Below are positions 51,237 to 59,723 of a stretch of DNA of 64,000 bases, in pieces. This stretch comes from Lachnospiraceae bacterium. Its GTDB lineage: Bacteria; Bacillota; Clostridia; Lachnospirales; Lachnospiraceae. Positions within the stretch are counted from its first letter, which is position 1, and each line of letters starts with the position of its first letter. The stretch spans positions 1 through 64,000 of the forward strand of contig JAILIS010000010.1 of NCBI GenBank assembly GCA_024695145.1. The letters run 5' to 3'. Made by a program: the position numbers and the translations under genes. The notes beneath the pieces are model-generated. The model was not told where the DNA came from. It saw only the letters and a program-made list of their open reading frames with translations, and did not search any database.

Positions 51237-51572
51237 TCAGACGTCCTTTTTTCCGCCCTCATATTCTCCCATGATAAAATGCTTTACCGACATGATCACA
51301 AGAGCAGCTCCGGCAACTATAAAGAGCACTACAGCGGCCCACATCCAGGGAGTTACCTCCTCATCCGATGTGATGATCTGATAGGCCAGATATATAACAT
51401 AAGCCCCTACTATCGTTCTTATGGTAAGAACCACCTGCGTCGGGAAACTTCTTTTTTCTCCGGTCTCATCCTCAGTATTTGTGATCTGTGTATCTGCTGC
51501 TTTTGTATCGGCTGCTTCCGTATCGGCTGTTTCCGTATCGGTTGTTTCCATTAATTCATTTTCGTTTTCCAT
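51237..51572 (-). CDS. Small two-helix membrane protein with ADT repeat, function unknown
   Basis: A 111-residue protein. An acidic N-terminal region carries the near-tandem repeats ETADTEAADTKAADTQ, encoded by a 15-bp DNA repeat. Two membrane helices follow (about 47-65 and 75-97), ending in a charged tail (EGGKKDV). I start at the ATG at 51572, with GGGAG seven bases upstream, instead of at 51608, which has no ribosome site. It lies just upstream of the SRP RNA promoter. Confidence 0.68.
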   Translation of the reverse strand: MENENELMETTDTETADTEAADTKAADTQITNTEDETGEKRSFPTQVVLTIRTIVGAYVIYLAYQIITSDEEVTPWMWAAVVLFIVAGAALVIMSVKHFIMGEYEGGKKDV

Positions 51573-51621
51573 GAAAAGTCTCCCTGTACTTTTTTGATCT
51601 AAAAACATCTTATCATGTTAT

Positions 51622-51640
51622 AATTGTTTGGAAAACAATT
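51622..51640. promoter_or_regulatory. Palindrome between the divergent small genes
   Basis: AATTGTTT-GGA-AAACAATT, 8-bp arms, sits just after a TATAAT (51619-51624) that reads toward the nrdG pair. It overlaps the expected start of transcription, so it may be an operator controlling the divergent genes. The regulator is unknown. Confidence 0.5.
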
Positions 51641-51668
51641 ACTTTTTCATTAAGGAGAGGTTTTTTAT

Positions 51669-51860
51669 ATGGCGACACCGGAAGAGATCGAAGACGTTAT
51701 CAAAATGCTGGATGACAAAACCCGTGACGGAGTGAGCAGGATAGGAGTACACAGGGTTGAGACCGAACGGGAAGATTATGTCAGGGAAGTTCATCATCAC
51801 GGAAGATGTGATATCGGCAGTCCGTTTGCCGACGGAAGTGTGGGGAATTTTTGTGACTGA
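51669..51860 (+). CDS. Small protein upstream of NrdG, HHHGRCDIGSP motif
   Basis: A 63-residue protein with a strong AAGGAGAGG site eight bases before the ATG. The C-terminal HHHGRCDIGSPFADGS block looks like a conserved motif with a single Cys-Asp pair. It lies 18 bp before the activase gene, in the position often held by small proteins annotated with anaerobic ribonucleotide reductase. No full NrdD lies in this window. The function is unknown; partner of the reductase system is inferred from position. Confidence 0.72.
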   Translation: MATPEEIEDVIKMLDDKTRDGVSRIGVHRVETEREDYVREVHHHGRCDIGSPFADGSVGNFCD

Positions 51861-51878
51861 CTGCAGGGATGGTTACAG

Positions 51879-52574
51879 ATGCTGAATATCATTGGGCTGC
51901 AAAAAACAACACTGCTTGATTATCCCGGCCATGTTGCTGCAACGGTATTTCTGGCCGGATGCAACATGCGCTGTCCTTTCTGTCACAACATGAACATTGT
52001 CACATCACAGGAGAGGGGCTCATATACCGATGAGGATATACTGAAATTTCTCAGTAAAAGATCAGGTGTCCTTGACGGTGTCTGCATAACGGGAGGCGAA
52101 CCTACACTGTATGACGAACTTCCTGCCTTTCTGCGCCTTATCAAAGGGATGGGACTTCTGACAAAACTTGACACAAACGGGACCAATCCGAAGATGTTAA
52201 AGTTCCTTATCGATGAATGTCTGGTGGATTATATAGCAATGGATATCAAGTCATCGCTTTCAGAATACGGAAAGGCATGCGGAGTGGAGGATATCAAGCT
52301 TGCACCGATAAAGGAAAGCATAGATATCCTGATCGGCGGAAACTGTGAATATGAGTTTCGGACAACTGCCGTAAAAGAATTCCTGGATCCCGGGACGGTA
52401 AAAGATATTTCAGTTCTCCTTAAAGGAGCGAAGCGCTACTATCTTCAGGGATTTGTGATGAGTGAATTTGTCCCGGACAAAACCCTTAATGCCATAGACC
52501 GGGAAGAACTCCTTATGTACCGGCAGGAACTTTCATCTTCCATAGAGTGTGTGGAGCTTCGCGGTATTCAGTGA
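51879..52574 (+). CDS. nrdG: Anaerobic ribonucleotide reductase activating protein (radical SAM)
   Basis: A 231-residue radical SAM activase that generates the glycyl radical on NrdD. The cluster motif is CNMRCPFC (CxxxCxxC) at about residues 28-35, with LDYPGHVAATVFLAGCNMRC as the family start and CITGGEPTLYDELPAF as the second SAM block. It is the longer, NrdG2-like form. It follows the small protein and is convergent with the CdaR gene, overlapping it by 7 bp. NrdD is not in the window. Confidence 0.87.
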   Translation: MLNIIGLQKTTLLDYPGHVAATVFLAGCNMRCPFCHNMNIVTSQERGSYTDEDILKFLSKRSGVLDGVCITGGEPTLYDELPAFLRLIKGMGLLTKLDTNGTNPKMLKFLIDECLVDYIAMDIKSSLSEYGKACGVEDIKLAPIKESIDILIGGNCEYEFRTTAVKEFLDPGTVKDISVLLKGAKRYYLQGFVMSEFVPDKTLNAIDREELLMYRQELSSSIECVELRGIQ

Positions 52575-53650
52575 CGGTCTTCGACATATTTCATATAATT
52601 AACTACCATCAGCGCTATCTTGAGTGTAAGAGCATCATCAAATACCCTTACATCAAGCCCTGTCGCTTTTTGAAGCTTTTCGATACGGTATATCAGCGTA
52701 TTGCGATGTATGAACAGCTGCCTGGATGTTTCGGACACATTAAGGCTGTTGTCAAAAAACCTGTTCACGGTAGTCAGTATCTCTTCATCGATCTCATCGG
52801 GTATTTCATCTCCGAATATTTCTTTGACAAACAACCTGCACAGATCTGTCGGAAGCTGATATATCAGTCTTCCCACACCCAGGTTCGCATATTCGATCGT
52901 TCTTTTGAAAGGATAGAATATCCCGGCTACCTCAAGTGCCATACGGGCCTCACGAAATGATGCCGGTACATCTTTTATATCATCTGCCACCGTCCCATAT
53001 GCAACCCTGACATCATCACCTGCCTCCGAACCTGCCATATCAACAAGCATTTGGGCAGTTTCCTGAAGTTCATCAGCACCCTCATCTTCAGATAATGCTT
53101 TTATAACAACAACCCGGCCCTCTTCCACTGCAATGACATGGTCTCCGGCTTCCGTGTAGAACAGTTCCCTGACCATATCCGTGAGATCATTGTCTTTACG
53201 GATGACCGGCTCGATTATGAACACACATCTCTTCTGAATTGCTTCCACATGCAGTTTACGGGCCCTGTTATATATCTCAACACCCGGAAGGCTGTCAAGC
53301 AGCAGGCTCCGGAAAAATGAATTCCGATCCGGTTTGTCCCTGTCGGCTTCTATCAGATTGCGAAGCTGTGCCGCAACGAGACGTGCGCTCACATAACCTT
53401 CGGGACCGCCTGAATACACAAGGATACATGCCGTCTCATCTCCCTCGCATATCCTGTAGATCCCGTATCCGTCAGCGGTGCGCTCATCTTCCGCGCTTTT
53501 CAGAAATTCACGGAACACCTGTTGATCCGGGATTTTTTTCGACCTGTTTCCGGCGATGATCCGTCCCTGACTGTCTGTAACCGTCAGATCGATACCGGCA
53601 ATATCGCCTGCCTCTTCTATGCAGTGTAAGATCATCCGATCAGATATCAT
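52568..53650 (-). CDS. CdaR/PucR-type transcriptional regulator (sugar diacid recognition)
   Basis: A 360-residue regulator from an ATG at 53650 (the ORF track begins at 53758, inside the kinase gene). The N-terminal sugar-diacid domain starts MISDRMILHCIEEAGDIAGIDLTV. The C-terminal PucR-type HTH is NVSETSRQLFIHRNTLIYRIEKLQ. GGGAG precedes the ATG. CdaR in E. coli responds to D-glucarate/galactarate. It begins four bases after the kinase stop codon, so the two are likely one operon. Targets are not visible. Confidence 0.85.
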   Translation of the reverse strand: MISDRMILHCIEEAGDIAGIDLTVTDSQGRIIAGNRSKKIPDQQVFREFLKSAEDERTADGYGIYRICEGDETACILVYSGGPEGYVSARLVAAQLRNLIEADRDKPDRNSFFRSLLLDSLPGVEIYNRARKLHVEAIQKRCVFIIEPVIRKDNDLTDMVRELFYTEAGDHVIAVEEGRVVVIKALSEDEGADELQETAQMLVDMAGSEAGDDVRVAYGTVADDIKDVPASFREARMALEVAGIFYPFKRTIEYANLGVGRLIYQLPTDLCRLFVKEIFGDEIPDEIDEEILTTVNRFFDNSLNVSETSRQLFIHRNTLIYRIEKLQKATGLDVRVFDDALTLKIALMVVNYMKYVEDRH

Positions 53651-53654
53651 TGTT

Positions 53655-55121
53655 TCAGCTCTCTCCCACAGTTGTTTTATTAAGGACATCCTGAGGAACC
53701 GTAAAACAGAATACCGATCCTTTTCCGATCTCACTGTCCACGGATATCCTTCCGTCAAGCGCGCTCACAAGCCGTTTGCATATCAACAGACCAAGGCCCG
53801 TCCCTTTTATACTCACATTCTTGTCCTTGCTCACCTTACCGATATAACTGAACAGTTTCTGGGCATCCTCTTTACGTATCCCTACACCGGTGTCCGTCAC
53901 CGTAAATGTAACGTCTATCTTGTCAGCTCTTATCATCCTGTATCCGATATCCAGTCTGATACTGCCGTCGTATGTGTATTTCACGGCATTCTCAAGCAGA
54001 TTTACCAGAACCTGTCTTATCTTATCATGATCACCTTTGAGACAGTTCGGCATGTTGTCATCGTACCGGACCGAAAAATCAAGACCTTTTCGTTCCTTTC
54101 CCGGGCTGACTTTATTGCAGCATTCGTCAACTAATTCAGTCAGTTCATATTCTTCCTCTTCGATCTGTGTCTGTCCTGATTCCAGCTGCGAATAATCCCT
54201 TATCGAATTAAATGAGATGATCATGGAATTGCATGCTTCTTTGATCCCGAGTACTTCCTCTCTGATCTCGGGAGAAGACTCCTCATCAAGGATCCTGTCA
54301 GACAGAACGGTGATCGCATCTATCGGATCACGAACTTCACGTGTTACCAGAGTCATAAACTCCAGCTGATTTTGGGCCGCATTCCTTTGTACGTTCAGAT
54401 CCTCTTCGTGTCTGAAATGCCTGAACAAAAATCCCACAAGGTATATGGAACACAACAAAGAGATTATAATGGCGATAAAAAGTGTTACAAGCCCCACCAG
54501 GAGGATCATTACCGTAACACTCCACACTCTCTGCATGATCTCGCTCCTTTCTTTTCCGGAAAAAAAGATTGCTTTGATCTCGCCGTTACTGTTCCTGTAA
54601 GGAATATAATACCCGTAATACGTCCTGCCTCCCAGATCCACGGCTTCACAGAACAGTTCGTTCCCGGTATTGGTCAGTTCAAGGTATATTGACGGATCAA
54701 GTTTTGTTCCGGCCATGTTGACTCCCGAAATATCGGCAACAGTAGTATCTATTCTGGTATCTTCATAGAAAAATGTACATACAAGTCCTATCTTTAACAG
54801 ATCCTTACCTATTGACGAAAGACGTCCCGAAACCTCTTTATCTCCTTTATAGATCCTGCCGTCCTTTTCACTGTAATCGCCGTCTCCTATATTGGAATAA
54901 TTGTTCTCCAGACCGTATGCGCCCATACGAAGCTCGGTTTTTATCTCATCTTCAATTATCTTCCTTACATTGATGTTGGTGATTATACTGATCGCTATCC
55001 CCATTACCAGAAGGGGGATGAGTGAGAAAATAATCACTTTTATGAGAACGCTTCTCATTCCGCGGGCTTCTTTTCCCACTTCTATTACCTTATCCGCAGT
55101 CATCTTTGATCTTTCATCCAT
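53655..55121 (-). CDS. Histidine-kinase-like sensor lacking the phospho-acceptor His
   Basis: A 488-residue membrane sensor: helix 1 at about 24-47, an extracytoplasmic Cache-like domain (50-195), helix 2 at about 203-233, then the dimerisation region. The H-box reads VTREVRDPIDAI, so Arg261 (codon 54341-54339, CGT) takes the place of the acceptor His (SHEIRTP-type). The ATPase domain looks intact: LLENAVKYT, DTGVGIRKED and GTGLGLLICK. It could be an allosteric regulator that uses ATP without phosphotransfer, or it may phosphorylate elsewhere. No response regulator is beside it; the next gene is CdaR-like. Confidence 0.85.
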   Translation of the reverse strand: MDERSKMTADKVIEVGKEARGMRSVLIKVIIFSLIPLLVMGIAISIITNINVRKIIEDEIKTELRMGAYGLENNYSNIGDGDYSEKDGRIYKGDKEVSGRLSSIGKDLLKIGLVCTFFYEDTRIDTTVADISGVNMAGTKLDPSIYLELTNTGNELFCEAVDLGGRTYYGYYIPYRNSNGEIKAIFFSGKERSEIMQRVWSVTVMILLVGLVTLFIAIIISLLCSIYLVGFLFRHFRHEEDLNVQRNAAQNQLEFMTLVTREVRDPIDAITVLSDRILDEESSPEIREEVLGIKEACNSMIISFNSIRDYSQLESGQTQIEEEEYELTELVDECCNKVSPGKERKGLDFSVRYDDNMPNCLKGDHDKIRQVLVNLLENAVKYTYDGSIRLDIGYRMIRADKIDVTFTVTDTGVGIRKEDAQKLFSYIGKVSKDKNVSIKGTGLGLLICKRLVSALDGRISVDSEIGKGSVFCFTVPQDVLNKTTVGES

Positions 55122-55135
55122 TTACTTGTACCCTT

Positions 55136-55633
55136 TCATACGGAACTGTCATCTTTATTTTTTTCCGCCCTGTTCCGTTCTCTGAGTTCTTCAAAAAACC
55201 GTGTCAGCAGACTGCTGCATTCATCGGACAGTATATCCTTTGTTATCTCCACGCGATGATTAAAATCATCCATCTGCAAAAGATTGATCACCGATCCGGC
55301 GCATCCGCTCTTGGGACTCATGCAGCCTATAACCACCCTGTCAAGCCTTGCCTGCACACAGGCCCCTGCACACATCTGACAGGGCTCAAGCGTCACATAC
55401 ATCGTACAGCCCTCAAGCCTCCAGTCTCCCATCACGCGGCTGGCCTTTCTTATGGCTGTTATCTCCGCGTGACTTAAAGTATTGCCGTCTGTATTTCTGC
55501 GGTTATAACCGCGCCCTATGATCTTATTGTCATATACGATCACACACCCGATAGGGACTTCACCGAGCGCGTATGCTTTCTTTGCCTGAGCAAGAGCATG
55601 TCTCATATATTTCTCATCTTCTGTCGGTTTCAT
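55136..55633 (-). CDS. tadA: tRNA-specific adenosine deaminase TadA
   Basis: A 165-residue zinc deaminase that converts A34 to inosine in tRNA-Arg(ACG). The zinc ligands are in SHAEITAIRKA and PCQMCAGAC, and IGRGYNRRNTDGNTLSH is the family block. The length and C-terminal arm (TRFFEELR) are usual. It stands alone between the sensor gene (14 bp downstream) and the msmK gene. Confidence 0.95.
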   Translation of the reverse strand: MKPTEDEKYMRHALAQAKKAYALGEVPIGCVIVYDNKIIGRGYNRRNTDGNTLSHAEITAIRKASRVMGDWRLEGCTMYVTLEPCQMCAGACVQARLDRVVIGCMSPKSGCAGSVINLLQMDDFNHRVEITKDILSDECSSLLTRFFEELRERNRAEKNKDDSSV

Positions 55634-55670
55634 GAGTATAATCTATCATCATTCCGCCTAAATAACAAGA

Positions 55671-55694
55671 CAGCGGGTCCTTCAGGACCCGCTG
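55671..55694 (-). terminator. Terminator after msmK
   Basis: CAGCGGGTCC-TGAA-GGACCCGCTG, a perfect 10-bp stem, followed by TCTTGTTATTT on the minus strand, 26 bp after the msmK stop. Confidence 0.88.
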
Positions 55695-55719
55695 AACCAT
55701 TCATATGATCTGATATTTA

Positions 55720-56832
55720 TCAGTTGGTGATGATCATCTCCGTATCCTTATCGAAAACATGGATCTTTTCGACATCAAATGCAAACTTAACGGTATCACC
55801 CGGTCTTGCGGTAGTTCTGGGATCTACTCTTGCGGTGATCGGGAACTCTTCAAGATCAAAGTACAGATAAACTTCAGCGCCGAGAAGCTCGTATACCTTT
55901 ACGGTTGATTCAAATACACTCTGAGGAGATGTTTCAATATACATTTCGGAATCATATACATCCTCGGGACGAATACCGAATGTAACAACCTTTCCCGCAT
56001 ATCCGCCATCGATAAGCTTCTTGGACTTGGCGGGAGGAAGGGGAACACTCTTGCCTGCAAATTTGAGGCTGGCAACATCTCCCTCAACATCAACAGTTGC
56101 ATTGATGAAATTCATCTGAGGGCTTCCCATGAAACCGGCAACGAAAAGGTTGCAGGGCTTGTCATAAAGATTCTGAGGTGTATCAACCTGCTGAATGACA
56201 CCGTCTTTCATAACAACGATCCTGGTTCCGAGTGTCATGGCCTCAGTCTGGTCATGTGTTACATAGATGATGGTGGTTCCAAGTCTCTGATGAAGCTTGG
56301 CGATCTCTATTCTCATCTGAACACGGAGCTTTGCATCAAGGTTTGAAAGAGGCTCGTCCATAAGGAATACCTTGGGGTTACGAACGATGGCACGACCCAT
56401 GGCAACACGCTGTCTCTGTCCACCGGAAAGAGCCTTGGGCTTACGATCAAGAAGAGGAGTAAGATCAAGGATCTTGGCTGCTTCTTTAACCATCTTATCT
56501 ATCTCATCCTTGGGAACCTTACGAAGCTTTAATCCGAATGCCATATTGTCATATACAGACATATGAGGATAAAGAGCATAGTTCTGGAATACCATTGCGA
56601 TATCCCTGTCCTTGGGTTCAACATCGTTGACTACACGATCTCCGATCTTAAGCTCACCTGAAGATATCTCTTCAAGACCTGCTATCATACGAAGTGTCGT
56701 TGACTTTCCGCAACCCGAAGGGCCGACGAAGATGATGAATTCCTGATCGGCGATCTCAAGATTGAAATCCTTAACCGCCTGGAATCCGTTAGGATAAACC
56801 TTGCAAATGTTCTTAAGTGATAATCCTGCCAT
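55720..56832 (-). CDS. msmK: Sugar ABC transporter ATPase, MsmK/UgpC type
   Basis: A 370-residue cytosolic ATPase that can serve several CUT1 sugar importers. Walker A is GPSGCGKSTT, signature LSGGQRQRVA, Walker B VFLMDEPLSNLDAKL and the H-loop THDQTEAMTL. The C-terminal TOBE/MalK domain (about 240-370) regulates it. It stands alone with its own promoter and terminator, the usual pattern for a shared MsmK, and it is the only such ATPase here. It is therefore a candidate for the permease pair at 16.5-18.2 kb; this partnership is inferred. Confidence 0.94.
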   Translation of the reverse strand: MAGLSLKNICKVYPNGFQAVKDFNLEIADQEFIIFVGPSGCGKSTTLRMIAGLEEISSGELKIGDRVVNDVEPKDRDIAMVFQNYALYPHMSVYDNMAFGLKLRKVPKDEIDKMVKEAAKILDLTPLLDRKPKALSGGQRQRVAMGRAIVRNPKVFLMDEPLSNLDAKLRVQMRIEIAKLHQRLGTTIIYVTHDQTEAMTLGTRIVVMKDGVIQQVDTPQNLYDKPCNLFVAGFMGSPQMNFINATVDVEGDVASLKFAGKSVPLPPAKSKKLIDGGYAGKVVTFGIRPEDVYDSEMYIETSPQSVFESTVKVYELLGAEVYLYFDLEEFPITARVDPRTTARPGDTVKFAFDVEKIHVFDKDTEMIITN

Positions 56833-56887
56833 TTTAAGTAACCTCCGAATTTAATAATGATATGCGCCATATTGCGGCATCGGGAAA

Positions 56888-56916
56888 ATTATATCAATGC
56901 CGCGGCAAATTGTGAA
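56888..56916 (-). promoter_or_regulatory. Promoter of msmK with TGCCGCGGCA palindrome
   Basis: TTCACA (56916-56911), a 17-bp spacer and TATAAT (56893-56888), five of six at the -35. The spacer carries a perfect 10-bp palindrome TGCCGCGGCA at 56898-56907, a possible operator. Confidence 0.75.
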
Positions 56917-56975
56917 TGCCAAGGTTGCCTAAAGATTTCAGGAATTTATATACAATATGTATATAAGCTTTTGCA

Positions 56976-58520
56976 TTACATTTCGCTTTCGTTATCGGAA
57001 TCTATCGGCTTGGGCTTACTGGCCTCGGCAGCAGCGATCTTATCTTCCTCGGTCGCTTCAGAATAAAATGCCAGCTGATTTTTGCCGCGCTTCTTGGCTT
57101 TATACAGTGCCGTGTCGGCAGCTTTGTACATGCTCTCATAATCACTGCCGTCACGCGGGAATATGGCAGCTCCTATACTGGCCGTGGGCGAGTATTTGGT
57201 ATATGTGCCAACCGTGAAATCCTTGAAAAAGCCGGCAACTCTGTTTGCCTCACGCTCGATCACGCTGTCGTCCTTGAGGTCCTTTAAGAAGATGATGAAC
57301 TCATCGCCACCGGTACGGCCTATTATATCAGTCACCCTGAACTCTGTCCGGATCCTCTTTCCGAGGGTGGCAAGCACTTCATCGCCGAATGCATGTCCCA
57401 TCGTATCATTGATCTTTTTGAAGTTATCAATGTCAAGGACACACATCATGCTCGTCTTGTCACGGCCTTCTCCTTCAAGATAATCCTTGATCTTATTCTC
57501 AGTTGATATCTTGTTCAGAAGTTCCGTAAGAAGATCCGTCTCCGCCTTGTTCTGAAGCTCAATACTCTCTTTTGTGAAGCTTACTCTGTTGATGATGTAG
57601 ATCACTATGATAAGACCTACAAATATACCGATCGAGATCAGAACCTTCATGATCATGCTGCGGGTATCCCGGTTTTCTTCGAGGATACTCCTGTTGATCT
57701 GGGTATCCCTTACCGTGACCATGATGCTCGCCCCGGTCCTGCCTATAGGCTGATGGCATATATAACAGCTGACTCCCTTGGAATTATTAACATGAGCCGT
57801 TCCTGCCCTGCCCGAAATGAGGCTCTGCATGAATACCGATGCACTTGTATCATCAAATACAAGATCAGTGACAATATCATTAAGATTATCTCCGAGATCA
57901 TACAGGCCGGAATCGGCTCCGTATACTTCACCGATCAGGCCGTTGGAATATACAAGGGAGTAACTGTACGCTGTCGAATCCATCTGCTTGGATATCTTAT
58001 CCGCCTTGAATACAAGGATCACATTACCTCTCCACTCACTCTCTGTTCTGATGGGGGAGGAAATAAGAAGGACCGGTCTGTTGTTGGAATCTATAATCGC
58101 AAGAGAACTGTCTTTTGTTCCGAGAAGTGTGGCAAACTCGTCTATCGAGTCAACAGAATTGCCGTATGAATCCATTGCTTTGCCGTCACTGCTGACAATA
58201 TATACATCAAGGAGACCTTCGTGATGATCCAGCTGATTGATCAGCTCTATGGAACGGTCCCCGAATATGTCATCTTCCGTCATAAGATAATCAGCCACGG
58301 CATCTGCGGAAGCAACTATAGCCTCATAGTTACCTTTATAAAATCCGGCAACGGATACCGCCTGTCTGCTGACCCGCTCAAGTGCTTTATCCTTGGCATT
58401 TTCCTGCATCGTACGGTTGTAGTTGATAAGGGTAAAAACAAGAAAGATCATCAAAAGCACAGTGGGTATCGCCCACTGTGCCGTGATATTATTATTCTTG
58501 ATCTTATCAGCCTTCCCCAT
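56976..58520 (-). CDS. Diguanylate cyclase with extracytoplasmic sensor domain
   Basis: A 514-residue membrane protein making cyclic di-GMP. Helix 1 (about 20-38), a Cache-like sensor outside (40-295) and helix 2 (about 298-318) precede a GGDEF domain. The active-site RTGGDEF is intact and the inhibitory I-site RVTD lies five residues before it. I use the ATG at 58520, six bases after GGAGG, not the ORF-track start at 58544. It overlaps the DUF624 gene by 14 bp. It may control motility or the Tad system at 23-26 kb, but that is speculation. Confidence 0.9.
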   Translation of the reverse strand: MGKADKIKNNNITAQWAIPTVLLMIFLVFTLINYNRTMQENAKDKALERVSRQAVSVAGFYKGNYEAIVASADAVADYLMTEDDIFGDRSIELINQLDHHEGLLDVYIVSSDGKAMDSYGNSVDSIDEFATLLGTKDSSLAIIDSNNRPVLLISSPIRTESEWRGNVILVFKADKISKQMDSTAYSYSLVYSNGLIGEVYGADSGLYDLGDNLNDIVTDLVFDDTSASVFMQSLISGRAGTAHVNNSKGVSCYICHQPIGRTGASIMVTVRDTQINRSILEENRDTRSMIMKVLISIGIFVGLIIVIYIINRVSFTKESIELQNKAETDLLTELLNKISTENKIKDYLEGEGRDKTSMMCVLDIDNFKKINDTMGHAFGDEVLATLGKRIRTEFRVTDIIGRTGGDEFIIFLKDLKDDSVIEREANRVAGFFKDFTVGTYTKYSPTASIGAAIFPRDGSDYESMYKAADTALYKAKKRGKNQLAFYSEATEEDKIAAAEASKPKPIDSDNESEM

Positions 58521-59190
58521 TGATATCCTCCGCCGGATCCGCACTTATTTCATCATCTGTACTGTCCGGCATGTATAACGAAAATATCTTATTATAATAC
58601 TTCGAATTGATATAAGCTACTGCAGAAAACATTATCAGCACCAGGATCAGAAACGCCGGAAAAAACCATATCAGAGCAGTCGGAATCAGAGCGATAAAAA
58701 TCATCAGAAAAGTGTACGGCAGATGTCTGATACTGATAAGAAAAGCATTTTTGACTGTATTTCTTACCGTATTTTCAAACTGTGCCAATAACGGAAAGAC
58801 ATAGGTCATGGTCATCACAACGACTATCAACATGACGCCGACCGACACAACAATCACGTTACTGACAGCGGCACTGTTGAAAATATCCGTCGTGCTGCCG
58901 CCCGCAATTCGAAAATCCAGCAGCATTATCAAAGAAACAACAACAAACAGAACCCATATGACTGTGGCCTGTACAAAATTATCTTTAAAAGCCTTAAAAT
59001 ATGACCTTGTAATGTATCCTTCCTCATTCTTCGCCATCTTGAGAGTGACGTAATACATTGCGGTAGAAGCCGCACCGACCGTGATGACGGGGATACAACA
59101 CAGAATGAACAGCAGATTAAGCCAGAAAAGATCTGCTAACCGGGATAAAAAGGAAAAAACAGGTCCTTCAAAATTAAATGCTTTACCCAA
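58507..59190 (-). CDS. DUF624 (YesL-family) membrane protein
   Basis: A 227-residue polytopic protein with four to five helices. FWLNLLFILCCIPVITVGAASTAMYYV is the family signature. YesL-type proteins are often near sugar transport genes in Firmicutes, but their role is not known. It is upstream of, and overlaps, the diguanylate cyclase gene. Its own promoter lies before it. Confidence 0.82.
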   Translation of the reverse strand: MGKAFNFEGPVFSFLSRLADLFWLNLLFILCCIPVITVGAASTAMYYVTLKMAKNEEGYITRSYFKAFKDNFVQATVIWVLFVVVSLIMLLDFRIAGGSTTDIFNSAAVSNVIVVSVGVMLIVVVMTMTYVFPLLAQFENTVRNTVKNAFLISIRHLPYTFLMIFIALIPTALIWFFPAFLILVLIMFSAVAYINSKYYNKIFSLYMPDSTDDEISADPAEDINGEG

Positions 59191-59226
59191 AACAACACTA
59201 TCCTTTGGTTTTTATACGCTATTTTG

Positions 59227-59255
59227 ATTATAGTTTAGCCCTGAGAAAAAAGCAA
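59227..59255 (-). promoter_or_regulatory. Promoter of the DUF624-diguanylate cyclase operon
   Basis: TTGCTT (59255-59250), a 17-bp spacer and TATAAT (59232-59227), about 37 bp before the ATG. The -35 box directly adjoins the end of the GNAT gene. Confidence 0.7.
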
Positions 59256-59723
59256 TCAAAACAGTTCTATGCTCATGGGTGTATATCTGATGCCGTCGGT
59301 TGTTTTTTCATGATCGGTATCGTTAAACCCGATCCTGTGATAGAATTCAACAGCGTAAGGGGATGAAAACACGGTCAGTGTATTTATTCCCTCATCGGCC
59401 GCCTCCTTAAACGCACGGTTCAGAAGACGGGTGGCTATTCCCTGATGGTGAAGTCTGCTTTCCACAAACAGAAGGGAAATATGCCAGTATTTGCGGATGC
59501 CGAGAATACCGACGATAACATCGTCGTCATCAAACGCCCCCCAGGCACGATACTCTCCAAGTGCAAACATATTCCTGAGCTCGTCTCCCTTTACGAAATT
59601 GTAAAAGTTCTGTAATCCCTCAGGTTCGTATTCGGGTGCCTCATACACCAGAAATGTATCCCATGCCAGCTGCATGGCCATATCCCAGTCTTTTATCTTC
59701 AGATGCCGGATATTATACTGCAT
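59256..59723 (-). CDS. GNAT-family N-acetyltransferase
   Basis: A 155-residue acetyltransferase. LLFVESRLHHQGIATRLLNRAFKEA carries the acetyl-CoA motif (Q/RxxGxG/A type, here HHQGIA), and LTVFSSPYAVEFYHRIGF follows. Substrate unknown. It starts directly after the DUF1002 stop codon, so the two are co-translated. Confidence 0.88.
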   Translation of the reverse strand: MQYNIRHLKIKDWDMAMQLAWDTFLVYEAPEYEPEGLQNFYNFVKGDELRNMFALGEYRAWGAFDDDDVIVGILGIRKYWHISLLFVESRLHHQGIATRLLNRAFKEAADEGINTLTVFSSPYAVEFYHRIGFNDTDHEKTTDGIRYTPMSIELF

